Positions 38,966 through 51,212 of a DNA stretch of 64,000 bases are shown in pieces; position 1 is the first letter of the stretch; every line of letters begins with the position of its first letter. The DNA comes from Tenodera sinensis (taxonomy: Eukaryota > Arthropoda > Insecta > Mantodea > Mantidae). The position numbers and the translations under genes were made by a program. The notes beneath the pieces were generated by a model. The model was not told the DNA's origin. It did no database searches and saw only the letters and a list, made by a program, of their open reading frames with translations. The stretch is from positions 170,260,219 to 170,324,218 of the forward strand of contig CM060964.1 of NCBI GenBank assembly GCA_030765045.1. The letters run 5' to 3'.

Positions 38966-39874
38966 GTATCCAGCTCTGGTTATCCACATTAATGCATTTC
39001 ACGCCCGGAAGACCTGCTTTTAGGCTATCTCAGGTGTTCAAAATTCATCTGCTAGAAACATCCCTGTGTCTCCTTTCGAGAGCTAAGTCCATCTACTACA
39101 AACGCCGGTATCTATAAATATAGTATTTGGGATGTTCACAAATTCCCACCCCGTCCTTCTAACTTGTGCAGTAGGTATACCTTATGAAGCCACATAATCA
39201 AATTACGCTCTATATTGCTTGTTCAGTCAAACTAAGGAAACATGCTTTAGTCTTTCGTTCAAACAGAATCCATTTGTGCTTGCCTTTAATTCTTCCTTAC
39301 TCTTCGGAGAATACGAACAAATATAAAATATTAATAGCAATAATGATAATAATGAAAATGGATGTCATTGTCGGGATTGGAACACACATTTTTGGTTTAC
39401 CATGCCCACGCTTTTGCACTGAGCTGTGGTGGCGTCTGTCGTTAGTGCAACTGAATCCATTACACGTGACTACTTTTACCGATTGTCTGCACGCCAATAA
39501 GTTCTTTCCACTTCTCCGAGAAGGGATTATCCAATTCGACAAAGCATAATAAACCAACTAGTTTAAGTCGAACACAGAATGTACTAAACGACAAAGCGTC
39601 AGTCGTGATAAAATGGTAATGTAAAACTGGCAACATTAAAAGAGTTAAACACCGAAGTAAAGTAAATACGAACATTAAAACTATATTACGAGTATTACAT
39701 AGATGAATACAAATAGTTGTTAATGATAATCGAACCTTTGACAGCAGCAAATGTTATGCTATAAATGGAAACAGCATTCGCTCGAAACGTCTGCAAATTT
39801 CTACTAAGAAGCTTGCCATTAACTCACCCACACCGTCAGCCAAATAACGTCAATAGGAGTCATAAAGAGCATTA

Positions 39875-39876
<2 letters not shown>
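38966..39876. other. Unassigned sequence
   Basis: The overlapping open frames at 39184-39549 (plus) and 39297-39557, 39460-39750 (minus) have no recognised domains. Confidence 0.4.
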
Positions 39877-39950
<74 letters not shown>

Positions 39951-40015
39951 TATTATTATTATTTATTATTATTACTATTTCTATTATTATTATTATTATT
40001 ATTATTGTTAATTGT
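39877..40015. repeat. (ATT)n microsatellite
   Basis: Imperfect ATT repeat of about 140 bp. The poly-Tyr frame is an artefact. Confidence 0.95.
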
Positions 40016-40186
40016 TATTGTAGTTTTTGTTAGTAACATACATTCAATAGAAAATTCATATGTTTTTCGTGTAATAGAACAATATTTTAATGATATGCCA
40101 AATTATATTTAAACGAATAAATATATGCCTCTAAACAACACAAAGGTAGCTTATTACTCTTAAGTCGAAAAAAAAAGGAGACACTT

Positions 40187-40262
40187 TATCCCCAGATTTG
40201 AACACTCAACCTCTGCAATACTAATCCAGAAGACTTCCCATTACACCAGAAGGAACTATAGA
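40187..40262 (-). repeat. tRNA-like SINE head or tRNA pseudogene
   Basis: Minus strand: TTCTGGTGTAATGGGAAGTC (A-box-like) and, about 35 bp on, GAGTGTTCAAATCTGGGG (B-box-like). No convincing acceptor stem. Confidence 0.45.
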
Positions 40263-40411
40263 TCGGCTGTGCTTATTTTGTGCATTTGGTCGCTCTTACC
40301 TCTCACATTTCCGTCGAAAGGGTGAACAAAGTTCACTGAACAGCTGTGCGTGATGCGACCCCTAGATACTTTTGGGTGATAGTATACCCTGAGTTCCAAA
40401 AAGCGGGTCGA

Positions 40412-41064
40412 AGGGAAGCCATTACAATAATTTTAAAGCAGTGGTAGATCTCACATTTTGTATTTTACGTTTTTGTCTCTGAGCATTTCCTACGGAGATA
40501 TTTTAGTTGTGTCGAAAACAAGCTAGCAACCTGTATATTGTGTGGGTGTCACTTTCCCTAGCTTCGTACGTAAACACCGTAACAAACAAAACAAACGAAA
40601 ACAAACTCATACACTGCCTTGTCCTTGCGTGTTTACTGGGCGAGTGTAGTCCAATCATAAACGTTAACTCCCTAAACATTACACGAAAGCGAAAGTGCCG
40701 GACCTGTTTACATCCAGAAACCAGGTCAGTTCCCTGGCCAACCTCAACGCAACGTTGTCGACATACTGCACGTCTGAAGGAGCGGTTTGGAATATTGCTT
40801 AAAGTCGTTTAAGTGATTAATTATTTCGAAACCCTATGTGATGTCCCATAATGCTACCGAAGTTATGTTAGAAATGAGTTGTTCCACGCATCTTAAAGTA
40901 ACAAACTGTTAATTTAGTACATTCTTGTGGAATTACGTATTCAATTTGTCATAAACACCATTTATTTTTTCGAAATCGGCTGATCAAAGAACAAAATGCC
41001 ATTCGACTTTTTTGTTTGTAAGCTTCCATGAAGCACATATTAGAAGGAATGTAACGACTTTCCT
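40412..41064 (-). mobile_element. MITE family M1, copy 2 (inverted relative to copy 1)
   Basis: Ends AGGGAAGCCATTAC (40412) and GTAACGACTTTCCT (41064) correspond to those of the copy at 21126-21768, and the body matches in inverted orientation. The two copies are about 19 kb apart and lie head to head. Confidence 0.85.
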
Positions 41065-41335
41065 TTCATCCTGTGTATATGCCGTCCCTATTGCTTCACG
41101 AGGCATTTTACCAACCGTCTCGCCCCTTACTGGGATGGGGATGTGGGGAGCGTTCTGCCCTTGTTCGACAAAGGAGTGGTGTATGGTAGGAAACCTACGC
41201 CAAAATTTTTAGGTGAAAATGATATTTGGGGTTTTTGAATTATATCCGATAAGTATTCTCTTAACACCTGTGAATCATTTTGGCCATACATTTTTCCCGA
41301 CCTCCCATTTTTACACGCGTTTTATTATGAAGCTA

Positions 41336-41394
<59 letters not shown>

Positions 41395-42317
41395 GTGTAA
41401 CGGAATATTTAGACGTAGTTTTCACCCACTGAGTCGTCCGATTGACTTGAAATTTTGCACACATGTCAAGCACCGATGACAATACAATATAACTTTATCC
41501 TAAGATCCTGACCAGGATCATCAGAATAAACAAAATTAATTAGCTAAATTTATCATTGTAACGGAATCTTTCGACGTAATTTTCACTAACTTACAGTCGT
41601 CTGACTTGAAAATCTGCACATGTAAAGGATCGATGACAATACAATAGTATAACTTTATCCTGAAGTCCTTACTAGGGTCATTAGGGGGGAAAAATTAATT
41701 AACTAAATTTATCACTGTAATGGAATCTTTCGACGTTATTTTCACCAACTTACATTCGCCTGATTGACATGAAATTGTGCATACCTGTCAAGGACCAATG
41801 ACAATACAATAATATTATAACCTTGTCCTAAGATCCTAACCAGGATCATCAAGATAAACAATTATGGTTTTAAAAAACTAACAAACACACTTTTATAACA
41901 AACCGATCTAAAGGTAGAAAATAATTTTTAAGTATGAAGAATTTGTTCTATGAAGTCAAATAGTTCATTATATTTCAAAATTTTGTAATTAGTTTAAAAT
42001 AAAAACCAATTTATATTAACAAAATAATACATTTTATTGTAAAAAAGCCTGGGGTGCTTTTTAGATATTTTTATCATATCTTTACTTTTATAAATAGCTA
42101 CCAATTAACTATTTGTAACATTTGATGTCAGACACACCACACTTTTTTACAATAAAATGTTATTTTGTTAATATAAATTAGTTTTTATTTGAAACTTATT
42201 ACAAAATTTTGAAATATTACTTGGCTTTATAGAAGATTCTTCATAGTTAAAAATTATTTTCTACCTTTTAATTCGGTTTGTTATAAAAGCGTGTTTTTGT
42301 TAGTTTTTTAAAACTAA
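41336..42317 (+). mobile_element. Composite repeat C, copy 1: (GT)n, minisatellite and palindrome
   Basis: In order: (GT)n at 41336-41392; three tandem units of about 160 bp (41395-41860), each with GTAAC/TGGAATCTTTCGACG, TTTTCAC.AACTTAC, TTGCACA..TGTCAAG and TGACAATACAATA; then a ~450-bp near-perfect palindrome (41864-42317) with arm text AAAATAATTTTTAAGTATGA and TTTCAAAATTTTGTAAT. The mirror-image arrangement is present at 47930-49720. Microsatellite plus minisatellite plus hairpin is reminiscent of Helitron-derived DINE-1-type elements, but no Helitron ends were identified. Confidence 0.75.
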
Positions 42318-42932
42318 TTTATTAAAAGTCCTACGACATGTTAGTCACCCGTGCGTTTCATGTTCACCACAGTCGCTACCCCACCCTGGTGCTTGGTTTC
42401 TCAGTTTTGCATTTTGTTGAAATTTATTCCTTACATCTCAATTTTGCTCTTATTTGTATGAAAGCGTTTATCTAAAGATTCAGATGTGCATTTGAATATT
42501 GCCTTATTCCTTGGCTCGCAGAAAATGATTTATGGTGAAAAGAAAACGAATTTAAACACTAACAATTTCATAAAAACAAATCAGTTTCTCTGCAAGTAAT
42601 AACTCCAACTTCAATCAAATATTCAATTGATTTTCAATTTACCCAAATATCAGAAAATCACTTGTATACTTTTCTGAAAAATGTGGAGGAATGAATTTTT
42701 TCGCTAATTAAAAGTAATTATGTATAATATTATTTGAGCTAGAACATTAAGCTTTTACACACTCCTTGCTTTACTTATTCATATCAAGTGTGCCGATTTT
42801 TAAGTAAACAGATGTGAAATTGAAAAAGAAAATTCAGTCCCAGTGTCCCTTAACTGCTGACACGGTATATGCAAATACTGCGGAGGTACATCGAGGAAGA
42901 ATTGTGCGTACACCGACTCCTTGCTGTACATA
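42318..42932. other. Spacer between composite repeat C and the Tc1 element
   Basis: AT-rich, nothing recognised. Confidence 0.4.
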
Positions 42933-44550
42933 CAGTGAGTGTAAAAAGTGTTCGTTACACCTGCATTATTTTGCATTAAAATGCGTGTTAGAAAACAGCA
43001 CGGGTTTCAAGAAGTATAACAACAGAAAATATGTGAATACGAAATATTGCCTTTCATAAGTACACAAGTAAAACCGCAATTTGAGTAGAAGCGTTAAAAT
43101 TGAATGAAATGAACCAAAACATGTTTGAAATAGGCACAAAAAGTGATCGTACACCAGAGGTATTGGTTGAAGTAGAGGAATGTCAAAGGCTGTATTAGTC
43201 AACATTCACTTTTCCGCTCACCTGTGGACAGTAGTGATAAGAAACAAAGCGGGACTAGTCGTCGGTAAACAGCAAACAAACCACAGAAAAGTCCAAATGG
43301 GAACAATCGTAGGGAAACCAGCGAAGAAACAAGAATAATAATTAAATTGATGCAAATCCGCTGCGACAAGTGTCTAAACTTGTTGATAGAGCTCATTCCA
43401 CTCTGCAGGCAATGATTGTCTTTTTTTTTTTTCTTGTTTTTTGTTTTAAAAACCGTACAAAAGAGGCCAAGAACTGGAAGACCAAAGTTCCTGACAGCAG
43501 GATGAAATATATACCTTACGGTAAATAACAAAGGACTGTGCTGTGAAGTTGGCTGCAGATCTGGGAAGATGTATTAATGTTTCAGCCGGTAGTGTAGCTC
43601 AGTGTTTATCGAGAAGTTGGATATCATGGTCGAGTAGCTCGGAAGAAGTTCTGGGTAAATAAGAGAAATCAAATAAAGCGATTACATTTCATAAAAGAGC
43701 ACTGGACTTCTCGAAAAGGGTGACTCTTTTAAGACGAAAGTAAGTTTAACATTTTTGGTTCCGATGTAAGATGCATAATGTAGTGAAAGTAGAATACAGA
43801 GATGGATCCAAAACATGTAGTGCCTGCAGTAAAACAGGGAGGTGGTTCACTGATCGTCGGGGGTGCATGAGCGCTTCAGGTGTGGTTTGATTACACTTTA
43901 TCGATGGAATAATGTATCATAAAATGTATATAAACATTTTAAAGCAAAAACTTCATGCTAGTGCTGAGAAACTAGGTCTTGAGAACAACTTTATTTTTCA
44001 GCAGACAACGAGCTCAAACATACGGCTGGAAATACTTTCTTGTGGCTGATTTGCAACACGCCAAAGCAACTTAATATACCACCTCAATCACCAGATATCA
44101 ACCCTATAGAATACCTGTGGTCTATTTTGAAGTAGAAAATTAGAAATCATGCCTTTTTCAGTAAAGATGGCCTGAAACAGGCACTTTAGCTAGAACGGGA
44201 CTTAATCGAGCCAGATACAATGGGACTAGTAGAATCAATGCCACGAAGACTGGAGGCAGTTATAAAAGCAAAAGAAAACCTACATAATATTGAATGATGG
44301 TATTTATTAAAATGTTACTAAATTGTAGGTGTACGATCACTTTTGTGAGAAATAATAGCATTTGTTTATATTACGGGGAGATTTCTAATTAGTGTTCTGT
44401 GATATAAAGTATGACCAAATACAACATATGCATTAGCGAACATGATTAACATATTTACATATTCATCCCAACATTCTATTGTAGTCCTCCTATTCCTTCA
44501 AGTATTTCAATGTAATTTCCTAAGCGCACGATCACTTTTTACACTCACTG
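42933..44550 (+). mobile_element. Tc1-like transposon with IR/DR ends
   Basis: Outer direct repeats: CAGTGAGTGTAAAAAGTGTT at 42933, and its inverted partner ending CACTCACTG at 44550. Inner repeats: AAAAGTGATCGTACAC at about 43140 and its complement at about 44330. Two repeat units within each ~210-bp end is the IR/DR structure known from Sleeping Beauty-type Tc1 elements. The left flank is TA; the right flank is CA, so one TA has mutated. Length is 1618 bp, full size for Tc1. Confidence 0.85.
43297..44297 (+). pseudogene. Tc1 transposase pseudogene within the IR/DR element
   Basis: It lies between ATG 43297 and TGA 44295-44297, ~1000 bp, close to the ~340 codons usual for Tc1. The N-terminal helix-turn-helix is partly readable (SEETRIIIKLMQI). 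Next come GRPRKTK-like text, then the catalytic part with TGATCGTCGGGGGTGCATGA (VWGC-like), FQQTTSSNIRL-like text (canonical QDN..H), and PPQSPDINPIEYLWSIL followed by a stop. The end reads LVESMPRRLEAVIKAK. Multiple frameshifts and stops (for example TAG right after WSILK) make it inactive. Confidence 0.8.
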
Positions 44551-44759
44551 CACGTTACCTGCGAAGGGTCAGTACCTTCCAAAGCTGTAGGGACGGCTTT
44601 AGAAGTGAGTGGCCAAGTCTCTATTCACGTACGACTTGTGGACCTTTCAAGGACGTACGTTTTATTCCTTTGGTATACAGCTGCTATGAGAGGGGAGCAA
44701 AGGCATCTCTGGAATGCAAAACTTATTTACTAATTGGTACAGCGTGCGTTTCATCATGT

Positions 44760-44840
44760 ATCCAAAGAAGCGATAAGGCTGGGTGTGTTCAGTGGCAGGG
44801 GTTAAAAGGATAGGTTCGACTCCCGGCACAGACACTTAAA
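44760..44840 (+). repeat. tRNA-like B box, possible SINE head
   Basis: AGGTTCGACTCCCGGCAC (about 44813-44830) is a good RNA polymerase III B box. An A box about 35 bp upstream (GTGTTCAGTGGCAGG) is weak. No clear tail. Confidence 0.35.
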
Positions 44841-44894
44841 AGTTAGTAGCGTAATATTGTTTCTTGTAGATAATCTTTAACATATAAATTATTT

Positions 44895-44895
<1 letters not shown>

Positions 44896-44937
<42 letters not shown>
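44896..44937. repeat. (AAT)n microsatellite
   Basis: Short AAT repeat of about 40 bp. Confidence 0.95.
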
Positions 44938-45384
44938 TTAATATAGATCCTTTAGTATTTGTTCTTTCTAAATGCTATACGTTGTACGAGCATTACAAGT
45001 ATTGCGCAAACGCAACAACCTCGGACAGATTTGTTATCAGTCAGCCATACCGACATTGACCATGTATACATAAGGATATAGGTACAATTCTTCCTTGCAT
45101 TACTGAATTTGAAAGGCATTTCTGCTCGCGAGGCTACAAATCATATTGGAGTTTCCATATATACAGTTCAAAGGTGTGCGTGATTATCCAAAGGACTTGA
45201 TCGCCGTTGTCCTGATTGAGGAAAGGGATGTGTCCACCCGGGCCCAGAATCCAGCTTTAATGCAGAAGCAGAAAGGGAGCTCTTCCAATTTGCAAATTCG
45301 AATTCGTGGTTGTCTTCAAAGTGTGCTGCGGCGTACGTGGCGCGCCTGTCAGGTTCCTCTGTGACGTCACAAGCAGTCTCCCCG

Positions 45385-47280
45385 AGGCTCGCGCGAAATA
45401 CAGGCTATGGCCCGATTGCGTCATCTTTGGAACAGCTGATTGAAGGGAACCGACCGAAGTCGAACGTGAATATGACTTCCCCGTTTGGAGGAACAGCGTA
45501 AGGAAGTGATATCCATTGAATTGTCACTCATTATTGAAAATAAAAACACGTAACAAAAGTACCTGCACAATATTATAATACGTTACATAAATAATAAATC
45601 ACATATCAATATAATAAAGATTAACTATCCATCTCAATAGCTGCTGTTATCATCAAATTGTAAACACGAGGCACATGATTTTTGCCAAACTTAATTCCAC
45701 TGAAACTGAATATATACATGTAAATGGAAACATTCCATCCTCAATATTTTGATTTTTAATGGCCCATTGTGACTAACCGATATATTATTATAACTAGTCA
45801 ATCATATCAAAATAATGGTTATATTGATATGTTGTCTACCCCGGAGAAGCTGGAAGACTTATTTTTCAATATCACTTGTATAAAGTAGGTACTTTAATGT
45901 ATCTACTTACCTTACATAATATTTATTAATGATGGAATCTATAAATGTTAACTTATTATCAGCGGGCCATATATAGATTTCTCAGTTTCAGTTTTGTTTA
46001 TTGAAAGTTTGGCCTGGTGCCGGTACAAAGGACCCGGCTTACAGGCTACACTTAACATTAACTTACAATTATAAATATTTACAAAGTTTACTGTTTTTGG
46101 GTTTAACAAAACCCATACGGTGACCATACCAAGACGTTTTTGGGTGTGGATTTGTCCTTTAGATAGGCATCCGAGAAATTGAAGCAAAATACTAATTAAA
46201 CTCAGTCTATCAACATTTACCATGCTGGTTTGGTAAATTTGCACATAAATATCAACTATCAACAATAGGCTAAGCTGTGATACCTGTGTTAATTTGTAAA
46301 AGTGGAGAAAGAGTTGAGATATGATGTTATAAGGTTAGGTTAGGGTTGCATATTATTATTGATGGCAGGTGTGGATGCTGCCTCTGATAAAACAGGACTC
46401 TGTCATCCTGTTCATATTGGTACACATTAACCTAGGTGTCGTTGCCTACATAATTCCAGCATGTGTGAGTAAAGACAGGGGACAAAATTTGACACAAGTA
46501 TAATAGTTTTCCCTTTTTGATGAAGGTGGGGAAAAGCGTAAATGACCTAGTTACTGCCTGTTTTCTAAATTTATTGATTAACTTGGTAAATGTTTTGTTA
46601 ACATTCATTGCATTTAACTGTTGCCAGAATGGTTTAACAAAAACCAACCCATACCATCTTTAGTTCAACAGTTTTTGGGTGTAGATTTGTCCTTTCAATG
46701 TGTTTCATTTATATACTGTCCTAACTAGTGTTACATCGATATACACTACAACGTCGACCCATATTGTTTAATTCTACATCTAAAACAAAAGTAGAATTAC
46801 ATACCTTTCAGTACCGGTATCACCATGTTACAATATAGGTTATGGATTCTTGAATAACTTCACTGAAGAATTAACCATTTCTTAAATCACTTAAAATTAC
46901 ACACTATAAATGAAAATAATCATTTTAGTTTAATAGTTCAACTATAACTAGTAGAACTTAGGAAAACCAGGCGAAAAACTGTTCAGTTGCTCAAAAGAAA
47001 CCGTTAAAAAGTGCAGCGAAAAACATGTTATAATTCTCGTACTACAAGAAAACTACTGAAAAATTAATTTTGATTAATGTACAATATTTACAAATAAACA
47101 CAATTACTGAAACAACATATACCGCCACTAATTGACTTTCAATTAAACAAAACTAACACGTGTTGCCCCATAACATTCCACACTGGTAGCGATGTTTGTT
47201 AGCATGCCCGGTTCCCGGCTATCAGCTGATCGACCCGGGCCATAGCCTGATATTCACGTCAGCCTCGCAGTTTCCCTAGC
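45385..47280. repeat. Inverted repeat pair, possible DNA transposon ends
   Basis: 45388-45452 and 47205-47275 are related in inverted orientation, sharing CAGGCTATGGCCCG, CAGCTGAT and GGGAACCG. They would bound ~1.9 kb of AT-rich DNA without transposase text. The interior holds two ~70-bp direct repeats (46090-46160 and 46628-46700) with TTTTTGGGTGT and ATTTGTCCTTT. No target duplication was resolved, so mobile-element status is tentative. Confidence 0.4.
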
Positions 47281-47929
47281 AAAACCGATACTGAATCCTA
47301 GTGGCTGTGCGTAAATGAAGTTTGTAGATAGTACGAAATAAACATGAGTGTGAAATCTGATTCGTCTTCCTATATAGGATTCTGATAGGGAATTAGAAGT
47401 ACCGAAATCAAACTGGAGCACCACGTTACGCGCACCTACTGTTTTCTGACCATATGTTACACGCAATGCATGTATTAATTCTGCAAGTATCGTATTCTTA
47501 CCTCCCATGGTTAATCATCACTTTTTCTTATGTGTTTAACCCTGATTAAAACACTCACGATGACGTGCGTTTGGAAACCATTTTGTCAATCATTTATTAA
47601 GACGAAATATCCGTTAAAAAAGCTTAACACAAGCACCCATAAAAATGCATTGTGGGGAATTTCTATTTATCAAAAACTTGAATGTAAGAATTCTTGTTCA
47701 GGTCAACTTCCTTCCCACTATACACATATTCTTTCACTTTCCCTGCTGCCGTTAGGCGTCGGGTATACATCTATTCGCTGTAAAATAATATACTGTTTAT
47801 CTTAAAATGAAGTTGTTGCAAAGTATACTTTCAAATGCAAGTGCAAGTTCATGTTCATTTCCATTTTCCTTTGTTTGGAATTTATGATGCTCGAAATTAA
47901 GAGTTATTCCAATAACCTGAAGTAAGAGT
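47281..47929. other. Unassigned sequence
   Basis: No supported feature. Confidence 0.4.
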
Positions 47930-49720
47930 AAAATAAATTATAGTTTTAAAAAACTAAAAAGTAGAAAATAATTTTAAGTATGAAGAATTCTATAGCGATA
48001 TAAAGACAACTAGTTCATTATATTTCAAAATTTTGTAATACGTTCAAAATAAAATCTCATTTATATTAACAAAATAATAAATTTTATTTGTAAAAGAGCG
48101 TGGGGTGCTTTTTAAATATTTTTGTCATATCTTTAATTTTATAAATAGCTACCAATGAACTATTTATAATATTTGATGACAAGACACCCCACACGTTTTT
48201 GCAATAACATTTATTTTGTTTATATCAATGAGTTTTTATTTTAAACGTGTTACAAAATTTTGAAATATGAACTAGTCTTTATATCGCTATAGAACAAAGT
48301 TTTCATACGTAAAAATTATTTTCTAGTTTTTAGTTCGCGTTGTTATAAAAGCGTGCCTTTTTCTATAATTTATTTTTAATTTTTTAGTCTCAAATTTTTC
48401 TATCCAACTATTTTTCAATATTCTATATTTGAAATCTTTTTAAAGTTTCTCAATTCGGAATTTTTTTCATTTTTTTTTTTGAAAATTTTCAAATCACATT
48501 TTTTGGAACAGTTTTACATTTCAATTACTGCTTTAACTACACTATCAGCTGTTTTGGCCTTCCTGACCCCGGACAAACTTCGATCCGCAGTCCTTCCCCC
48601 AAAATCTTTAGTGTCCCTCTCAGGCCCTATCTCTGGGAATCTCCGTCTTTCAATATTTTCAAGCATTTAATTCTTCTGTCCAGTGTAACTGGTGTCGATT
48701 ATTGAACCACCAGCTGTTGCGGGTGTCTTGGCCCTGTGTGAACTTCAGTCCGCGGTATTTCCCCCGAGTCTCGTGTTCCTTTCAGGTCCTCGCTCTGGGC
48801 ACCTACGTCATCCAATATACATATATTTAAGGCAATTTTTAGGCTACCGTTAGAAATGTGCCTTAACGACATCGGAGATGTCATAATTGTACTATTTTCT
48901 ATAAATCTATCTTAGTCATTCTTTCTCCTGACGATCCTGGTCAGGACATCGGGACAAAGTCGTGATATTATTGTATTCTCATCAGTCCTTAACATGTGTG
49001 CAAATTTTTAAGTCAGACAACTCTAAGTTGGTGAAAATTACGTCGAAAGATTGTTACATTGGTAAATTTATGTGAGTAATTTTTTTGATCCTGGTCAGGA
49101 CATTGGGACAAAATCGTGGTATTCTTATATAGCCGTTGGTCCTCAACACGTGTGCAAATTTTGAAGTGAATCAGACGACTCTAAGTTGGTGAGAATTACG
49201 TTGAAAGGTTCCTTTGCATTGATAAATTTAGCTTAGTCGTTTTTTATCCTGAAAATCCTAGTCAGTACATTAGAACTTCTAGATACTATGGTATTGTCAT
49301 CGATCCTTGACATGTGTGCAAATTTTCAAATCAATCAGACGAATTGAAGTTGGTGAAAATTATGTTATTTTGATAAATTTAGCTGTCACTTTTTTTATCC
49401 TAGTGATCTTGGTCAGGACATTAGGCCAAAGTCATGAAATCGTATTGTCTTCGGTTCTTGACATGTTCGCAAATCAAGTCAATCAGACGACTAAGTTGGC
49501 GAAAATCACATCGAAAGATTCCGTTACGTTTATAAATTTAACTAATGTTTTTTATCCGGATGAACCTGGTCAGGACCATAGGACAAGTTCTGATATTGTA
49601 TTGTCATCGGCCCTTGACATGTGTGCAAATTTTAAGTCAATCACACAACTCTGAGTTGGTGAAAATTACTTCGAAAGATTCCGTTCACACGCACGCACAC
49701 ACACAAATGTGAAGCTAATA
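47930..49720 (-). mobile_element. Composite repeat C, copy 2 (inverted)
   Basis: The mirror image of 41336-42317. The palindrome is at about 47930-48378. Two imperfect ~180-bp repeats follow (about 48545-48670 and 48708-48835, with TTGGCC, CC..GTCC and CTCTGGG...CTCCGTC/CTACGTC). Next come five ~160-bp minisatellite units on the minus strand (48890-49690, landmark TTGGTGAAAATTACGTCGAA) and finally a short (CACG/CACA)n at 49687-49706. The extra ~500-bp block between palindrome and minisatellite is absent from copy 1. Confidence 0.7.
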
Positions 49721-49914
49721 TAAAAAAAGGCCTTCACTGATATTTGGAAGAAAAGCCTAGTCAGTAATATTTGTGAACCTGTTTGTGCCAAAAATGAACA
49801 ATTCTAACATTTAAATATCCATGATCAAAAGATTACATAAAATAACTGAAGCTTTCCTGGCGACGAACATATTCAAGCTGTTCTCGGGCTTCGAGCCAGG
49901 TGAAGTGATGAAGA

Positions 49915-49968
49915 GCCATCGACGTTTCGGGAGCGTACATCTCTCCCATCATCAGGATGATGAATGGC
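49915..49968 (-). ncRNA. Hammerhead-ribozyme-like motif, left arm
   Basis: The inverse of the motif at 52517-52570, with the same core on the minus strand. See that entry for the structure. Confidence 0.5.
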
Positions 49969-50048
49969 TACCAAGGTTGAGGGGACCAGTACATATGTTA
50001 GTACGTACCCAGTAGAAAACACCAAGCCTAGTCAGGAGACGGTTCACG

Positions 50049-51212
50049 GGTCTGACCCTACTCGGACGGCACTTACTCGTCGAACCAGCACGAACTTCCA
50101 GACACGTGCCCTGCCGCCGCTGCTGCCGCTTTGGCCACGACAACACCATTTGCAACGCTGCTCCTAGGTGCCACTACTGTGGGGCTTATTGTCTCACACA
50201 GGACTGCACCAGGCACGACCTACGCCGCAGACGTCGGTACTGCGCCACCTGTAATGGCTTCGGCCACTTCACGGGTCAGGCGCAGTGCCCTCTGTATCCA
50301 AAGGCCAACACTCTGCAATCTACACCAGCCATCGCAGACTCACAACCTCGCCGCAGACCAGCTCCTATTACGCAACGACGCCCATCGTCACAACAGTCCG
50401 CTTCATCATCCGCCACCGCCACTACCACTGCACCACTGCCCCGGAATGACACCGAAGACATCCAGCAAGACCTACAAAACCTCCAACAAAGGCTGAAAAG
50501 ACTGGAAGAAGCCACACTTCAACTCACCGCCGCAGTTTCCACCATAGCCAACTCCACAGCCACCATCACGACTCAACTCCAAACCATCATAGACGAAGGA
50601 CGTCAACTACGCAACTCCACAACAGGCCGCCTCACATCTCTCAGCACCGACGTCCAGAAAATCAACAAGAAGACGAACTCTCTCCGCCGGACCTACCGCA
50701 ACGGACTCTCAACAATCCACCAACAACTTCTCCACAACACCACCGGCTTCAACTCCGCAGCAGAACTACTAACAGAACTTCGCGACACAACCGCTGCACT
50801 GGACAACACAACCACCCTAGACTCCATTCTGCGCAAACTTCACCGAATCGAGGACCGAACTCCAACCCTGACCCATGAAGCCAGCACACAAGTCTCTCTA
50901 CTACCAACAGCACATGATCGAGATCATTACAGTCAACCCCGAACTACCACGTCTCAACCCGCAGTGCAACATCGCCAACCCTGGACTACATCGCCAGCTC
51001 CTGCAACGCAACACAACCAACCTTGGTCTCAACCTACAACGCCAAACGCACTACCAGAAGGACGCAAGATTCCGACACCAGAACAAATTGCACTCTTCAA
51101 GAGATATGGACTCATCCACCACTACAACTCCCCGTGCAGTTACCGGTGCAGAGGAAGACTCTGCACTGCTTCCGGACTTGACGAGAGCGCATTCTTTCCA
51201 CCACCTGAATAA
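50049..51212 (+). CDS. Gag-like ORF1 protein with CCHC zinc knuckles (partial, retroposon A)
   Basis: The open frame enters from the truncation edge and ends at a TAA (51210-51212). The first ~60 residues hold three zinc-knuckle-like clusters: CRRCCRFGHDNTIC; CHYCGAYCLTQDC..H; and CATCNGFGHFTGQAQCP, resembling nucleocapsid-type knuckles of insect LINE ORF1 proteins. A Thr/Pro/Gln-rich stretch follows, then a probable coiled coil (DIQQDLQNLQQRLKRLEEAT) and a His/Asn/Thr-rich tail with GRKIPTPEQIALFKRYGL near the end. Such proteins package LINE RNA. The 5' part is missing, so expression is doubtful. Confidence 0.65.
   Translation, partial: GLTLLGRHLLVEPARTSRHVPCRRCCRFGHDNTICNAAPRCHYCGAYCLTQDCTRHDLRRRRRYCATCNGFGHFTGQAQCPLYPKANTLQSTPAIADSQPRRRPAPITQRRPSSQQSASSSATATTTAPLPRNDTEDIQQDLQNLQQRLKRLEEATLQLTAAVSTIANSTATITTQLQTIIDEGRQLRNSTTGRLTSLSTDVQKINKKTNSLRRTYRNGLSTIHQQLLHNTTGFNSAAELLTELRDTTAALDNTTTLDSILRKLHRIEDRTPTLTHEASTQVSLLPTAHDRDHYSQPRTTTSQPAVQHRQPWTTSPAPATQHNQPWSQPTTPNALPEGRKIPTPEQIALFKRYGLIHHYNSPCSYRCRGRLCTASGLDESAFFPPPE

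Noticed and set aside
39765..40112. Tyrosine-repeat open frame
   Set aside because: It is an (ATT)n microsatellite artefact.
38893..40262. Functional tRNA genes
   Set aside because: A- and B-box-like words are present, but acceptor and other stems do not pair well, so these are treated as SINE heads or pseudogenes.
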